Source: Clostridia bacterium
GTDB lineage: Bacteria; Bacillota; Clostridia; Oscillospirales; CAG-272
Direction of reading: 5' to 3'
Assembly (NCBI GenBank): GCA_017455945.1
Contig: JAFTLM010000119.1
Coordinates: 1 to 10,358, forward strand
DNA length: 10,358 nucleotides
The notes beneath the pieces are model-generated. The model had not been told where the DNA came from and searched no databases. It saw only the letters and a program-made list of their open reading frames with translations. A program made the translations under genes and the position numbers. This document shows positions 1 to 6,626 of the stretch, one piece after another; the stretch's first letter is position 1, and each line of letters begins with the position of its first letter.

Positions 1-47
1 ATATCCAGTATCAGTACAACATTACTCTTTGTCATTTTTTAGATTTT

Positions 48-110
48 GAAGCCTTGTCGGCTTCTGGAGTCGACGCGATTGAAGTCGTTGCCTCAAATAG
101 CGAATTGCGC
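48..110 (+). other. hairpin-rich tail of an unidentified upstream transcript
   Basis: Two small perfect hairpins are visible: GAAGCC/GGCTTC with a 5-nt loop (48-64), and TAGCG/CGCTA with an AATTG loop near 97-111. They lie upstream of the terminator at 152-192. The region may be the 3' part of a structured RNA or the 3' UTR of a gene to the left. Forward frames 1 and 2 entering from the left edge stop at 40-42 and 47-49. Frame 3 stays open to a TGA at 192-194, but that would put the last ten or so codons inside the terminator stem and its T-run. I do not recognise an RNA family and cannot tell which reading is right. Confidence 0.3.
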
Positions 111-151
111 TATGCGTTAAACGGGTGGGATTGTGATTCAATTTTAATTAT

Positions 152-192
152 GCACCGAAGTTTTGTGTATGCGAAGCTTTGGTGCTTTTTTT
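152..192 (+). terminator. rho-independent terminator of the upstream unit
   Basis: GCACCGAAG (152-160) pairs with CTTTGGTGC (177-185) over 9 bp, one of them a G-T wobble. A 16-nt loop separates the arms and seven T residues (186-192) follow at once. The T-run on the plus-strand side and its absence on the other side make it a terminator for transcription entering from the left. It isolates the downstream operon from that unit. Confidence 0.8.
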
Positions 193-224
193 GATAAAGC
201 GAGGCGGAATTTAGCAATATTTTT

Positions 225-277
225 CATATAACGCGGTGCGATATAACCGTAATCATTTTACGTCACCGCAATATATG
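225..277. repeat. long imperfect inverted repeat with nested hairpin
   Basis: The 14-nt arms 225-238 and 264-277 are complementary at 12 of 14 positions, with GCGGTG/CACCGC at the core. Inside the loop a second perfect stem, CGTAA (248-252) with TTACG (258-262), closes a 5-nt TCATT loop. No T-run follows on the plus strand, so it does not look like a terminator. It may be a small structured RNA, a REP/MITE-like remnant or a protein-binding site. Confidence 0.5.
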
Positions 278-297
278 TTTAAAAACGAGTTTAAGAC

Positions 298-307
298 GTC
301 CGCGGAC
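298..307. repeat. G+C-rich perfect 10-bp palindrome
   Basis: GTCCGCGGAC is a perfect palindrome of eight G/C and two A/T bases inside A/T-rich DNA. It could be a protein-binding or modification-enzyme site, but one copy gives no further support. Confidence 0.3.
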
Positions 308-650
308 AGCTAATGTTTATATTTGCTGTAAGCTTTGATTTGGACGGCAACTTTTAAAACTGTTTTTTAGATTAAGGAATAATAATGAATAAAAGTTTTA
401 TTGTGTAATTAAAACCATAAAATGGAATAAATTTGGGCGATTTTGGCAATAAAAATCCGTGGCTTGAAAAAATTTTTCTGTAAGCTTGATTTTTTGAATG
501 TATAAAATTTGAGCTTGAAATTGTTGGATTTGCACAAAAAAATTTACAGTTATTTACAAGAAAAAGATATGCATAATTTTCAAGTGATGACGGTGGGGTA
601 AATAAAATTTACTGTGCTTGTTTCACTGTAAAAAAACAGTTCAAGAGTTA

Positions 651-669
651 TTTGTGCGTTATGCACAAA
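651..669. promoter_or_regulatory. TTTGTGC inverted repeat, candidate operator
   Basis: TTTGTGC (651-657) and GCACAAA (663-669) form a perfect 7-bp inverted repeat with a 5-bp spacer. A second TTTGTGC follows at 684-690 with a weaker partner (CGCAA near 696-700), a half-site occurs at 532-538, and the same heptamer forms the palindrome at 927-940. Recurrence around one promoter fits a dimeric DNA-binding regulator, but no regulator gene lies in the window. Confidence 0.35.
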
Positions 670-822
670 AAATGTGGTTATTGTTTGTGCGATACCGCAA
701 TCAAAGTAAATTTGATTTACCTAATTTAAAACGTCTGAAATTTGGAGTTGGTGGTTTTTTTATTAACGATTCTTTCAAGAAATCGCAAATATATAAACAT
801 TATTTAATAACACAAAATTTTT

Positions 823-851
823 GACCTTTCAAAATCTTGACAATTAAGGTC
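823..851. promoter_or_regulatory. inverted repeat flanking the -35 box
   Basis: GACCTT (823-828) and AAGGTC (846-851) are perfect 6-bp arms separated by 17 bp. The centre (837) falls at the first base of the -35 hexamer TTGACA. A protein bound here would cover the -35 box, so a repressor site is plausible. The arms are short and chance is possible. Confidence 0.3.
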
Positions 852-865
852 TTCTGTGGTATGAT
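837..865 (+). promoter_or_regulatory. sigma-A promoter of the transporter operon
   Basis: A perfect -35 box TTGACA (837-842) is followed, after 17 bp, by -10 box TATGAT (860-865), which carries an extended -10 TG at 857-858. The expected start site is near A872. It lies about 215 bases upstream of the binding-protein start codon and is the only strong promoter match I see on this strand. A second TTGAC-like hexamer lies at 821-826 but has no well-placed -10. Confidence 0.85.
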
Positions 866-887
866 AATGTCATTAAATTATGGCATT
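866..887. promoter_or_regulatory. inverted repeat over the predicted start site
   Basis: AATGTCAT (866-873) and ATGGCATT (880-887) are complementary apart from one position that would be a G-U pair in RNA, with a 6-base spacer. The repeat begins right after the -10 box and spans the expected +1. This is a common location for a repressor operator. Because transcription should start inside it, the full RNA hairpin would not form, which favours a DNA-level role. Confidence 0.35.
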
Positions 888-926
888 TTTGCGTCTACAT
901 ACGGAATGTGCACACCGTTAGCCTCG

Positions 927-940
927 GTTTGTGCACAAAC
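927..940. promoter_or_regulatory. perfect 14-bp palindrome with a second TGTGCACA upstream
   Basis: The palindrome GTTTGTGCACAAAC contains TGTGCACA (930-937). The same 8-bp palindrome occurs at 907-914, exactly 23 bp upstream, close to two helical turns. Both lie 35-65 bp downstream of the predicted start site. They share the TTTGTGC core with upstream sites at 651-669 and 684-690. Either paired operator half-sites or an RNA hairpin (P2 of the leader) would explain it. Confidence 0.4.
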
Positions 941-1030
941 TGCACGAAAGTCTGAAGCTTTCGCAGCCCTGATTTAACGGTTAAAGTGTGTTCCCACCTC
1001 GCCAATTGGCGTTTCACGTGCTTTTATCGT

Positions 1031-1051
1031 CAGCTTGCGGCTTGTAGGCTG
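1031..1051 (+). promoter_or_regulatory. hairpin just upstream of the ribosome binding site
   Basis: CAGCTTGC (1031-1038) pairs with GTAGGCTG (1044-1051) over 8 bp, two of them G-U pairs, with a 5-nt loop. TTATTAT follows, a weak T-run. It ends 22 bases before the AGGAGG at 1074. Bases 1030-1039 can instead pair with 962-972 (about 9 bp with two bulges), which would break both this hairpin and leader stem P3. A switch between the two folds is conceivable but unproven. Confidence 0.35.
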
Positions 1052-1086
1052 TTATTATGCTTAGGAAATTTTCAGGAGGAAAACTT

Positions 1087-4000
1087 ATGAACAAGAAGAA
1101 ATTCCAAAGAGTGATTTCTTTGGTGCTTGCTCTGCTTTGTGTGGTTTCCAGTGCTACTGTTGTTGCTTCCGCTAATGACAATGTACTGCTTATCGCACCG
1201 GCACCGACAGGCAGTCAGAGTGCCGTGATCAATTCATCGGTTACCGATGCTACAATTGATGACGTCAGAGAAATCCTTAACTCCATCTCCTACGACGAAT
1301 ACTTCAAAAAGTATTCCGTACAGTCCGTGACCGTGGATGACAAGGGCAAAGAGACTGTAACAAGAGAATGGACGGTCGACAAGGCAAAAGATGAGATAAT
1401 CATTGATGCCGCTGACGTTAGTAAGATCAACGTCGAACTGACAGATGCTGACTATGCAATCGGTACGTTTGACGGCGAGGAGGCACTTTTTGCTCCCGCA
1501 ACCGGAACAGTTTCGTGGAATGTTGCTATTCCCGAAACCGCAAGATACAGCGTGGTTATTGAATACTATCCCACGCAGGTTGACGCAGCAGGAAATCCTG
1601 TTGGTAAATCTACCGCAATCGAGCGTATTTTCCGCGTTAATTCCACAATACCTTTTCTCGAAGCACGTTACCTTACAATGCAGAAGATATATGTAAATGA
1701 TTATGTCTGGGCACAGCGTAAGGTAGGCAAGGGCGAAAGTGCGGATGCTCTTATCAAGAAAGCTTCCGAGCTTGGTATTGAGGCTGAAAGCGTTGTAAAC
1801 GGTAAGTCTACATATATTAAGTATAAGATGCCGGATGTGTGGACACAGGCAAATCACAAGTATCTTTGTGAGGACCTTGGTTTGAGATTCTTCACCACAG
1901 ATATTGATGATAACGAGATTCTATCCACCATAAAATCGGCGCCCAAGTGGATGACGTATGAGATTCACGATACTAACGGATATTACTCGGAACCCTTTGA
2001 GTTTGTTTTCGAGAAGTCCGAAAACACCGTTATTTCTCTTACAGGTGTAAGTGAGCCGGTCGCTATCAAGAGTATCCGTCTCGTTCCGCTTGAGAGCAGA
2101 ATGTCTTATGCTGAGTTCAAAGCTGCGTATGCAAATGATGCCGCAGGAAAGAGCAAAGTTAAGATCGAGGGTGAGTACGTAGCGTCTACTACTTCTCAGA
2201 CAATTTATCCCGTTGAGGATACGAGAAGTGCTATTACAAGCCCAATATCTACAGAGCATACGTTGCTTAATACCATTGGTGGCGTAGGCGGTGATAAGTG
2301 GCAGACCTCGGGTCAGGCGCTTACTTGGAACTTTGCTGTAAGTAACAGCGGTGTATATAATATTGTAGCCAGATTCAGCCAGTCGGTGCTCGACGGTATG
2401 TATGCGTCCAGAGAGTTGGCTATATATACCAACTATACCGAAGAAGAATACAAGGCTAAGTTTGGAGACCTTAAGGGTTACTATAACGGAGTTCCTTTCG
2501 ATGAAGCTTCCAGACTCAGATTCGATTATTCGTCCGAGTGGCAGGTAAAGACGCTGTCTGACGGAAAATCAAAATTTGAATTCTACTTCCGCGACGGAGT
2601 TGAATATACAATAGAGCTTACAGTTACACTTGGCTCTATGGGTGACCTCGTAAGCCAGATAGAGGGTGCGCTTGAATCTATCAACGCTGACTACCTTTCT
2701 ATTCTTAAGCTTACCGGTGCTGAACCCGATGACTACAGAGACTACGGCTTTAAGCGAGTTTTGCCCGATGTAGTAGATGACTTGCAGAAGCAGTCCGAGC
2801 TTATCTACGGAATATCCGCTCAGCTTCAGAAAATGGCGGGAATCAAGGGTTCGATGGTAGCTACGCTTGACCGTGTCGCTTGGCTTCTTGATAGAATGGG
2901 AAGCGATCCCGAGAACGAGATTGCCAAGAATCTTTCTCAGCTTAAATCCTATATCGGTTCACTCGGTACATGGATCAGTGATGCTAAAACACAGCCCCTT
3001 CAGATAGACTATCTTCTTGTTCAGGGTAAGGGAAGCAAACTTCCTAAGGCAGAGGCTAATTTCTTTGAAGCGTTTGCACACGAAATGGGAAGCTTCTTCC
3101 AGTCCTTCGTTAGAAATTACGATAGAATGGGTGCGACACAAGAGTATGACAAGAACGACAAAGACATAGTTGAGGTTTGGCTTGCATACGGTCGTGACCA
3201 AACACAGGTTATCAGAAACCTTATTAATGACGACTTTACACCCCAGTACGATACGGCAGTTAATCTTAAGCTTGTTGCCGGCGGTACACTTCTTCCTTCA
3301 ATTCTTTCTAAGACAGGTCCCGACGTGTACATCGGTCTTGGTCAGGCGGACGTTATTAACTATGCTATCCGCGGTGCGTTGATGCCTATTGAGGATTGTG
3401 AGGGCTTTGAGGATCTTGTAACAAATCCCGAAACCAGAGAGTTCAACGAGGCTGCAATGATAGTTCTCGGAATTGAAGATGCAGTTGGCGAAATGCACTA
3501 CTACGGACTTCCCGAGACTCAAACCTTTAATATGATGTTCGTAAGAAAGGATATTCTTGCAGGACTTAACCTCGATATTCCCAAGACCTGGGACGATATC
3601 TATTCTGCAATTCCCGTGCTCCAGGCAAACAATATGCAGATCGGTATGCACGTTGAGTACAGAATGTTTATCTACCAGATGGGTGGTGACCTCTTTGCGG
3701 ACGACGGTATGAGAATCAATCTCGATGCAAATACGTCTCTTGAAGCTTTTGAGAAGATGACGAATATGTTTACTATGTATTCGTTCCCGCTTACCTATGA
3801 CTTTGCAAACCGTTTCAGAACCGGTGAAATGCCTATAGGATTTGCAGGATATACAGATACATATAATAAATTGAAGGTATTTGCAACCGAAATCGAAGGC
3901 CTTTGGGGATTCTATCCTATGCCGGGTATACAAGATGAGTACGGTAATATAAATAACTGTTCCGTTTCCGGCGTATCCGCAATCGTTATGATTACAGGTT

Positions 4001-4737
4001 GTGAAAACGTAAAGGGTGCTTGGGACTTTATGAGATGGCACTCCGGTGCAGACTGCCAGGAGAAGTACTCAAATGAAATGGTATCCATCCTCGGTCCTTC
4101 CGCAAAGCATCCTACCGCAAACATCAATGCGCTTGAGAGCTTGCCTTGGACAGCTGATGAAATTAAGCAGATAAAGCTTCAGTTCAATAACCTTGCATCG
4201 ATTCCCAACTATCCCGGTTCTTATATTATTGAGCGTTATGCAAAGTTTGCATACATGGCTGCTATTAATAACGATGCCGACCCCGTAGAGGAATTGTTGT
4301 CTTACATTAATACAATAAATAAAGAAATCACAAGAAAACGTAGCGAGTTTGACCTTGAAACACTCGATTACGTAGGTCAGAAACTTTCGGAAAAACGCCT
4401 CGATCAGGCTTATAAGCTCCTTTCAAACGGTAAGCTTACTGTAAATCAGGGCGAGTATGTTACCGTAAAGGGTGTCAAGGAAATCAAGATGGTGGATAAG
4501 ACCTATACCTTGAGTAAGGCTATCACCGGTGACCTTGACCAAATCATTGAAAATATCGGAAAAGCTGCTGACGTGGATGTTAAGATCAGCGAAGAAAATC
4601 AGATGATTATAATCCAGGAAGCACTTGCAGTACTTAAAACGAAAACAGCCGATACTTCTGCTGATAAGACAGGACTTGAAAAGGCTATCGAGTATCTCGA
4701 AGACGCCTATGAAGCACTTCTTTCTTACCAGAACTAA
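1087..4737 (+). CDS. secreted multi-domain ABC solute-binding protein (sugar type)
   Basis: The likely product captures a carbohydrate outside the membrane for the permeases that follow. The start is ATG 1087, with AGGAGG (1074-1079) 7 bases upstream and a classical signal peptide (KKK, hydrophobic core, ASA before Asn-Asp). An in-frame ATG at 1057 lacks such a site and would bury the signal. The 'ALLC' near the signal is not a good lipobox. Residues about 139-200 and 410-500 resemble beta-rich carbohydrate-binding modules (SWNVAIPETARYSVVIEYY; LTWNFAVSNSGVYNIVARF). Residues 516-645 are mainly helical. A family-1 solute-binding domain occupies about 690-1088, with typical segments GPDVYIGLGQADVINYAIRG (from 744) and IPKTWDDI. 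Ordinary members are about 400-550 aa, so 1216 aa is very large. About 127 residues follow the usual family end and are unassigned. Substrate unknown. Confidence 0.85.
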   Translation: MNKKKFQRVISLVLALLCVVSSATVVASANDNVLLIAPAPTGSQSAVINSSVTDATIDDVREILNSISYDEYFKKYSVQSVTVDDKGKETVTREWTVDKAKDEIIIDAADVSKINVELTDADYAIGTFDGEEALFAPATGTVSWNVAIPETARYSVVIEYYPTQVDAAGNPVGKSTAIERIFRVNSTIPFLEARYLTMQKIYVNDYVWAQRKVGKGESADALIKKASELGIEAESVVNGKSTYIKYKMPDVWTQANHKYLCEDLGLRFFTTDIDDNEILSTIKSAPKWMTYEIHDTNGYYSEPFEFVFEKSENTVISLTGVSEPVAIKSIRLVPLESRMSYAEFKAAYANDAAGKSKVKIEGEYVASTTSQTIYPVEDTRSAITSPISTEHTLLNTIGGVGGDKWQTSGQALTWNFAVSNSGVYNIVARFSQSVLDGMYASRELAIYTNYTEEEYKAKFGDLKGYYNGVPFDEASRLRFDYSSEWQVKTLSDGKSKFEFYFRDGVEYTIELTVTLGSMGDLVSQIEGALESINADYLSILKLTGAEPDDYRDYGFKRVLPDVVDDLQKQSELIYGISAQLQKMAGIKGSMVATLDRVAWLLDRMGSDPENEIAKNLSQLKSYIGSLGTWISDAKTQPLQIDYLLVQGKGSKLPKAEANFFEAFAHEMGSFFQSFVRNYDRMGATQEYDKNDKDIVEVWLAYGRDQTQVIRNLINDDFTPQYDTAVNLKLVAGGTLLPSILSKTGPDVYIGLGQADVINYAIRGALMPIEDCEGFEDLVTNPETREFNEAAMIVLGIEDAVGEMHYYGLPETQTFNMMFVRKDILAGLNLDIPKTWDDIYSAIPVLQANNMQIGMHVEYRMFIYQMGGDLFADDGMRINLDANTSLEAFEKMTNMFTMYSFPLTYDFANRFRTGEMPIGFAGYTDTYNKLKVFATEIEGLWGFYPMPGIQDEYGNINNCSVSGVSAIVMITGCENVKGAWDFMRWHSGADCQEKYSNEMVSILGPSAKHPTANINALESLPWTADEIKQIKLQFNNLASIPNYPGSYIIERYAKFAYMAAINNDADPVEELLSYINTINKEITRKRSEFDLETLDYVGQKLSEKRLDQAYKLLSNGKLTVNQGEYVTVKGVKEIKMVDKTYTLSKAITGDLDQIIENIGKAADVDVKISEENQMIIIQEALAVLKTKTADTSADKTGLEKAIEYLEDAYEALLSYQN

Positions 4738-4789
4738 TTTGAACAAATAAAAATAAAAACTCTATTCTATTAAATTAAGGAGAAAAGTA

Positions 4790-5737
4790 ATGTCAAAGAA
4801 AACAGCAGAAAAGAAAGCTGTTGCGCGTAAAGATATGACGATGTTACAGTGGACATTGAAAGAGATGAAACGTAACTGGGTTGCCTACGTTATGGTTGCC
4901 CCGTTTATGATAATCTTTACATTGTTCACTATAGCACCGGTTGTATTGTCGGTTGTATTCAGCTTCACAAACTTTAACTTGCTTGAATGGCCGGATTTTG
5001 TATTCGCTGATAACTATATCCGTTTGTTCCTTGACGACGATATATTCCTTACAGCAGTAAAGAATACGTTTATCTTCGCCGTTATAGTAGGACCTGTATC
5101 CTACCTTATGTCGTTCTTGGTAGCTTGGTTTATAAACGAGCTTCCTCCCAAGATCAGAGCCGTAGTTACCCTTGTATTCTACGCTCCCTCCATTTCCGGA
5201 CAGGTTTACCTTATCTGGCAGACACTCTTCTCGGGTGACTCCTACGGTTGGGTTAACTCCAAGCTTCTTGAAATGGGCTTTATAACAGAGCCGATTCAGT
5301 TCTTTAACGATGCCGATTATATTATGCCTCTTTGTATAGTGGTTGCTCTTTGGACCTCGCTTGGTACGTCCTTCCTGGCGTTCATTGCAGGTCTTCAGGG
5401 TGTAGATAAGTCACAGTTCGAAGCAGGTGCGGTTGACGGTGTAAAGAACAGATGGCAAGAACTTTGGTATATAACGCTTCCCAATATGGGTCCCCAGCTT
5501 ATGTTCGGTGCTATTATGGCTATCACAGGTGCATTCGGATTTGGCGGTGTTGTAACCGCACTTTGCGGATTCCCGTCTGTAGATTATGCGGCACATACTA
5601 TTATGCACCACCTGGACGACTACGGCGGACAGCGTTTCGAGATTGGTTATTCTTCGGCAATAGCGGTTATCCTGTTCCTTGTAATGATAGGATCCAATAT
5701 GCTTGTTAAGAAGATTATTGCAAAGGTAGGTACGTAA
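4790..5737 (+). CDS. sugar ABC transporter permease (MalF/UgpA type)
   Basis: Inner-membrane subunit of a carbohydrate importer, pairing with the next gene product. The 315-residue protein has a lysine-rich cytoplasmic start and about six membrane segments (near 32-58, 88-112, 124-145, 176-200, 234-257, 285-308). The ATPase-docking EAA loop is clear from residue 211: EAGAVDG, then nine residues, then ITLP. This matches the family consensus. The ATG has AAGGAGA at 4777-4783. The 52-bp gap after the binding-protein gene shows no terminator hairpin, so both are probably on one transcript. Length and layout are normal for a CUT1-type permease of this family. Confidence 0.93.
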   Translation: MSKKTAEKKAVARKDMTMLQWTLKEMKRNWVAYVMVAPFMIIFTLFTIAPVVLSVVFSFTNFNLLEWPDFVFADNYIRLFLDDDIFLTAVKNTFIFAVIVGPVSYLMSFLVAWFINELPPKIRAVVTLVFYAPSISGQVYLIWQTLFSGDSYGWVNSKLLEMGFITEPIQFFNDADYIMPLCIVVALWTSLGTSFLAFIAGLQGVDKSQFEAGAVDGVKNRWQELWYITLPNMGPQLMFGAIMAITGAFGFGGVVTALCGFPSVDYAAHTIMHHLDDYGGQRFEIGYSSAIAVILFLVMIGSNMLVKKIIAKVGT

Positions 5738-5738
5738 T

Positions 5739-6614
5739 ATGGGAAAAAAGTTAAGAACAAGAAATCATAAAGTCGTACTTAACCGTTCTCGCGGCGGTGA
5801 CGCTGGAATTACCTTTGTGCTGGGTATCCTTGGTTTGTTTATGTTCCTTCCGATGGTTTACGTTATCAGCCAGTCGTTGAAGCCTCTTGACGAGCTTTGG
5901 ATGTTCCCTCCGAGATTCTTCGTGGTAAATCCCACTCTTAAAAACTTTACCGACCTTTTCACACTTATGAATACGTCTCTGGTTCCTTTCTCCAGATACA
6001 TATTTAATACAGTGTTCGTGTCAGTAGTCGGTACAACCGGAAACCTCTTCTTCTCGTCACTTGCAGCATACGCAATGGCAAAGATTAAGTTCCCCGGCGG
6101 TAAAGCAATGTTCAAGACCGTAAGAACGTCTCTTATGTTCCACGCAACTGTTACAGCTATCACCAGCTTCCTTATTATGAGTAAGCTTCAGTGGATAGAT
6201 ACATATTGGGCAAGAATAATTCCCGCATGGGCAACGTCTCTTGGTCTTTACCTTATGAAGCAGTTTATGGAGACAAACGTAACGGACGCAGTGCTTGAAA
6301 GTGCCCGTCTTGACGGTGCAAGCGAGTTCAGAACTTATTGGACTATCGCAATGCCTATGGTTAAGCCCGCATGGCTTACGCTTATTATCTATTCATTCAA
6401 AGACCTTTGGAACGCAGGTGCATCTGTGTACATCCAGTCCGAGCAGCTTAAATCCTTCAACTACGCTATACAACAGGTTATGGCAGGTGGTATTAAGCGT
6501 GCCGGAGCAGGTGCGGCGTCGACGGTTATTATGATGATGGTGCCTATATTGGTATTCGTAATTTCTCAGTCGAACATCATCGAAACAATGGGTTCCAGTG
6601 GTATGAAAGACTAA
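5739..6614 (+). CDS. carbohydrate ABC transporter permease (MalG/UgpE type)
   Basis: Second membrane subunit of the importer. The protein has 291 residues, a basic N-terminus, a first membrane segment near 22-46 and further segments through about residue 285. Its EAA loop starts at residue 187: ESARLDG, nine residues, then IAMP, the form usual for MalG-type partners. The start codon lies one base after the upstream stop, with an AAGGTAGG-like ribosome site inside the end of the previous gene, so translation of the two permeases is probably coupled. No ATPase gene accompanies them; such importers often share an MsmK/UgpC-type ATPase encoded elsewhere (family knowledge, not seen here). Confidence 0.93.
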   Translation: MGKKLRTRNHKVVLNRSRGGDAGITFVLGILGLFMFLPMVYVISQSLKPLDELWMFPPRFFVVNPTLKNFTDLFTLMNTSLVPFSRYIFNTVFVSVVGTTGNLFFSSLAAYAMAKIKFPGGKAMFKTVRTSLMFHATVTAITSFLIMSKLQWIDTYWARIIPAWATSLGLYLMKQFMETNVTDAVLESARLDGASEFRTYWTIAMPMVKPAWLTLIIYSFKDLWNAGASVYIQSEQLKSFNYAIQQVMAGGIKRAGAGAASTVIMMMVPILVFVISQSNIIETMGSSGMKD

Positions 6615-6626
6615 AGGAGGTAGCAA

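Larger units (their letters stand above)
195..836. other. A/T-rich intergenic region without a convincing gene
   Basis: About 640 bases of A/T-rich DNA. No reading frame has a good ribosome binding site, gene-like codon use or a recognisable product. The longest plus-strand frame (618-824, 68 codons) has no Shine-Dalgarno sequence and a repetitive, A/T-driven translation. The region holds an imperfect inverted repeat (225-277), a G+C-rich palindrome (298-307), a GTAAAT-TTG-ATTTAC inverted repeat (706-720), and several TTTGTGC/GCACAAA sites (532-538, 651-669, 684-690). It most likely serves as upstream regulatory or spacer DNA for the operon. Confidence 0.6.
872..1086 (+). ncRNA. structured 5' leader, no recognised riboswitch class
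   Basis: Reading the leader by eye gives a three-way junction. P1 pairs CACACCGTTA (911-920) with 975-990 through CCGTTA/TAACGG plus an outer four-base stem after a 6-nt bulge. P2 is the perfect palindrome 927-940 (GTTTG/CAAAC around TGCA). P3 pairs CGAAAG (945-950) with CTTTCG (958-963) and extends by CTG/CAG. Further downstream are the palindrome CGCCAATTGGCG (1000-1011) and a hairpin at 1031-1051. I see no hallmark boxes of the TPP, cobalamin or T-box leaders. It could be a new cis-regulatory RNA or simply a stable leader; function is inference. Confidence 0.4.

Noticed and set aside
3..194. Open frame entering from the left and ending in TGA at 192-194
   Set aside because: Its last ten or so codons overlap the terminator stem and T-run, and codon choice differs from the other genes here. 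Not listed as a gene, though an upstream sequence could change this.
471..517. Three GCTTGA repeats
   Set aside because: Short hexamers with irregular spacing in A/T-rich DNA; too weak to call a repeat array or CRISPR-like structure.
618..824. Small plus-strand frame of 68 codons with a repeated LFVRY
   Set aside because: No ribosome binding site precedes it, codon use is driven by A/T content, and the LFVRY repeat follows from the repeated TTTGTGCG DNA motif. It also ends just before the promoter.
1057..1086. Upstream ATG at 1057 as start of the binding protein
   Set aside because: It would add ten residues before the signal peptide and has no Shine-Dalgarno site; the AGGAGG at 1074 clearly serves ATG 1087.
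872..1086. Leader as a T-box, TPP or cobalamin riboswitch, or 6S RNA
   Set aside because: The hallmark conserved boxes of the riboswitch classes are not seen. A few 6S-like fragments were noted, but no long closing stem with a central bubble could be drawn.
3298..4041. Long minus-strand frame (247 codons) opposite the binding protein
   Set aside because: It lies fully antisense to a convincing gene, has cysteine- and histidine-rich shadow composition, and lacks a ribosome site or plausible domain.
4738..4789. Terminator or promoter between the binding protein and first permease
   Set aside because: The 52 bases are A/T-rich, but no stem with a T-run and no -35/-10 pair at proper spacing could be drawn.
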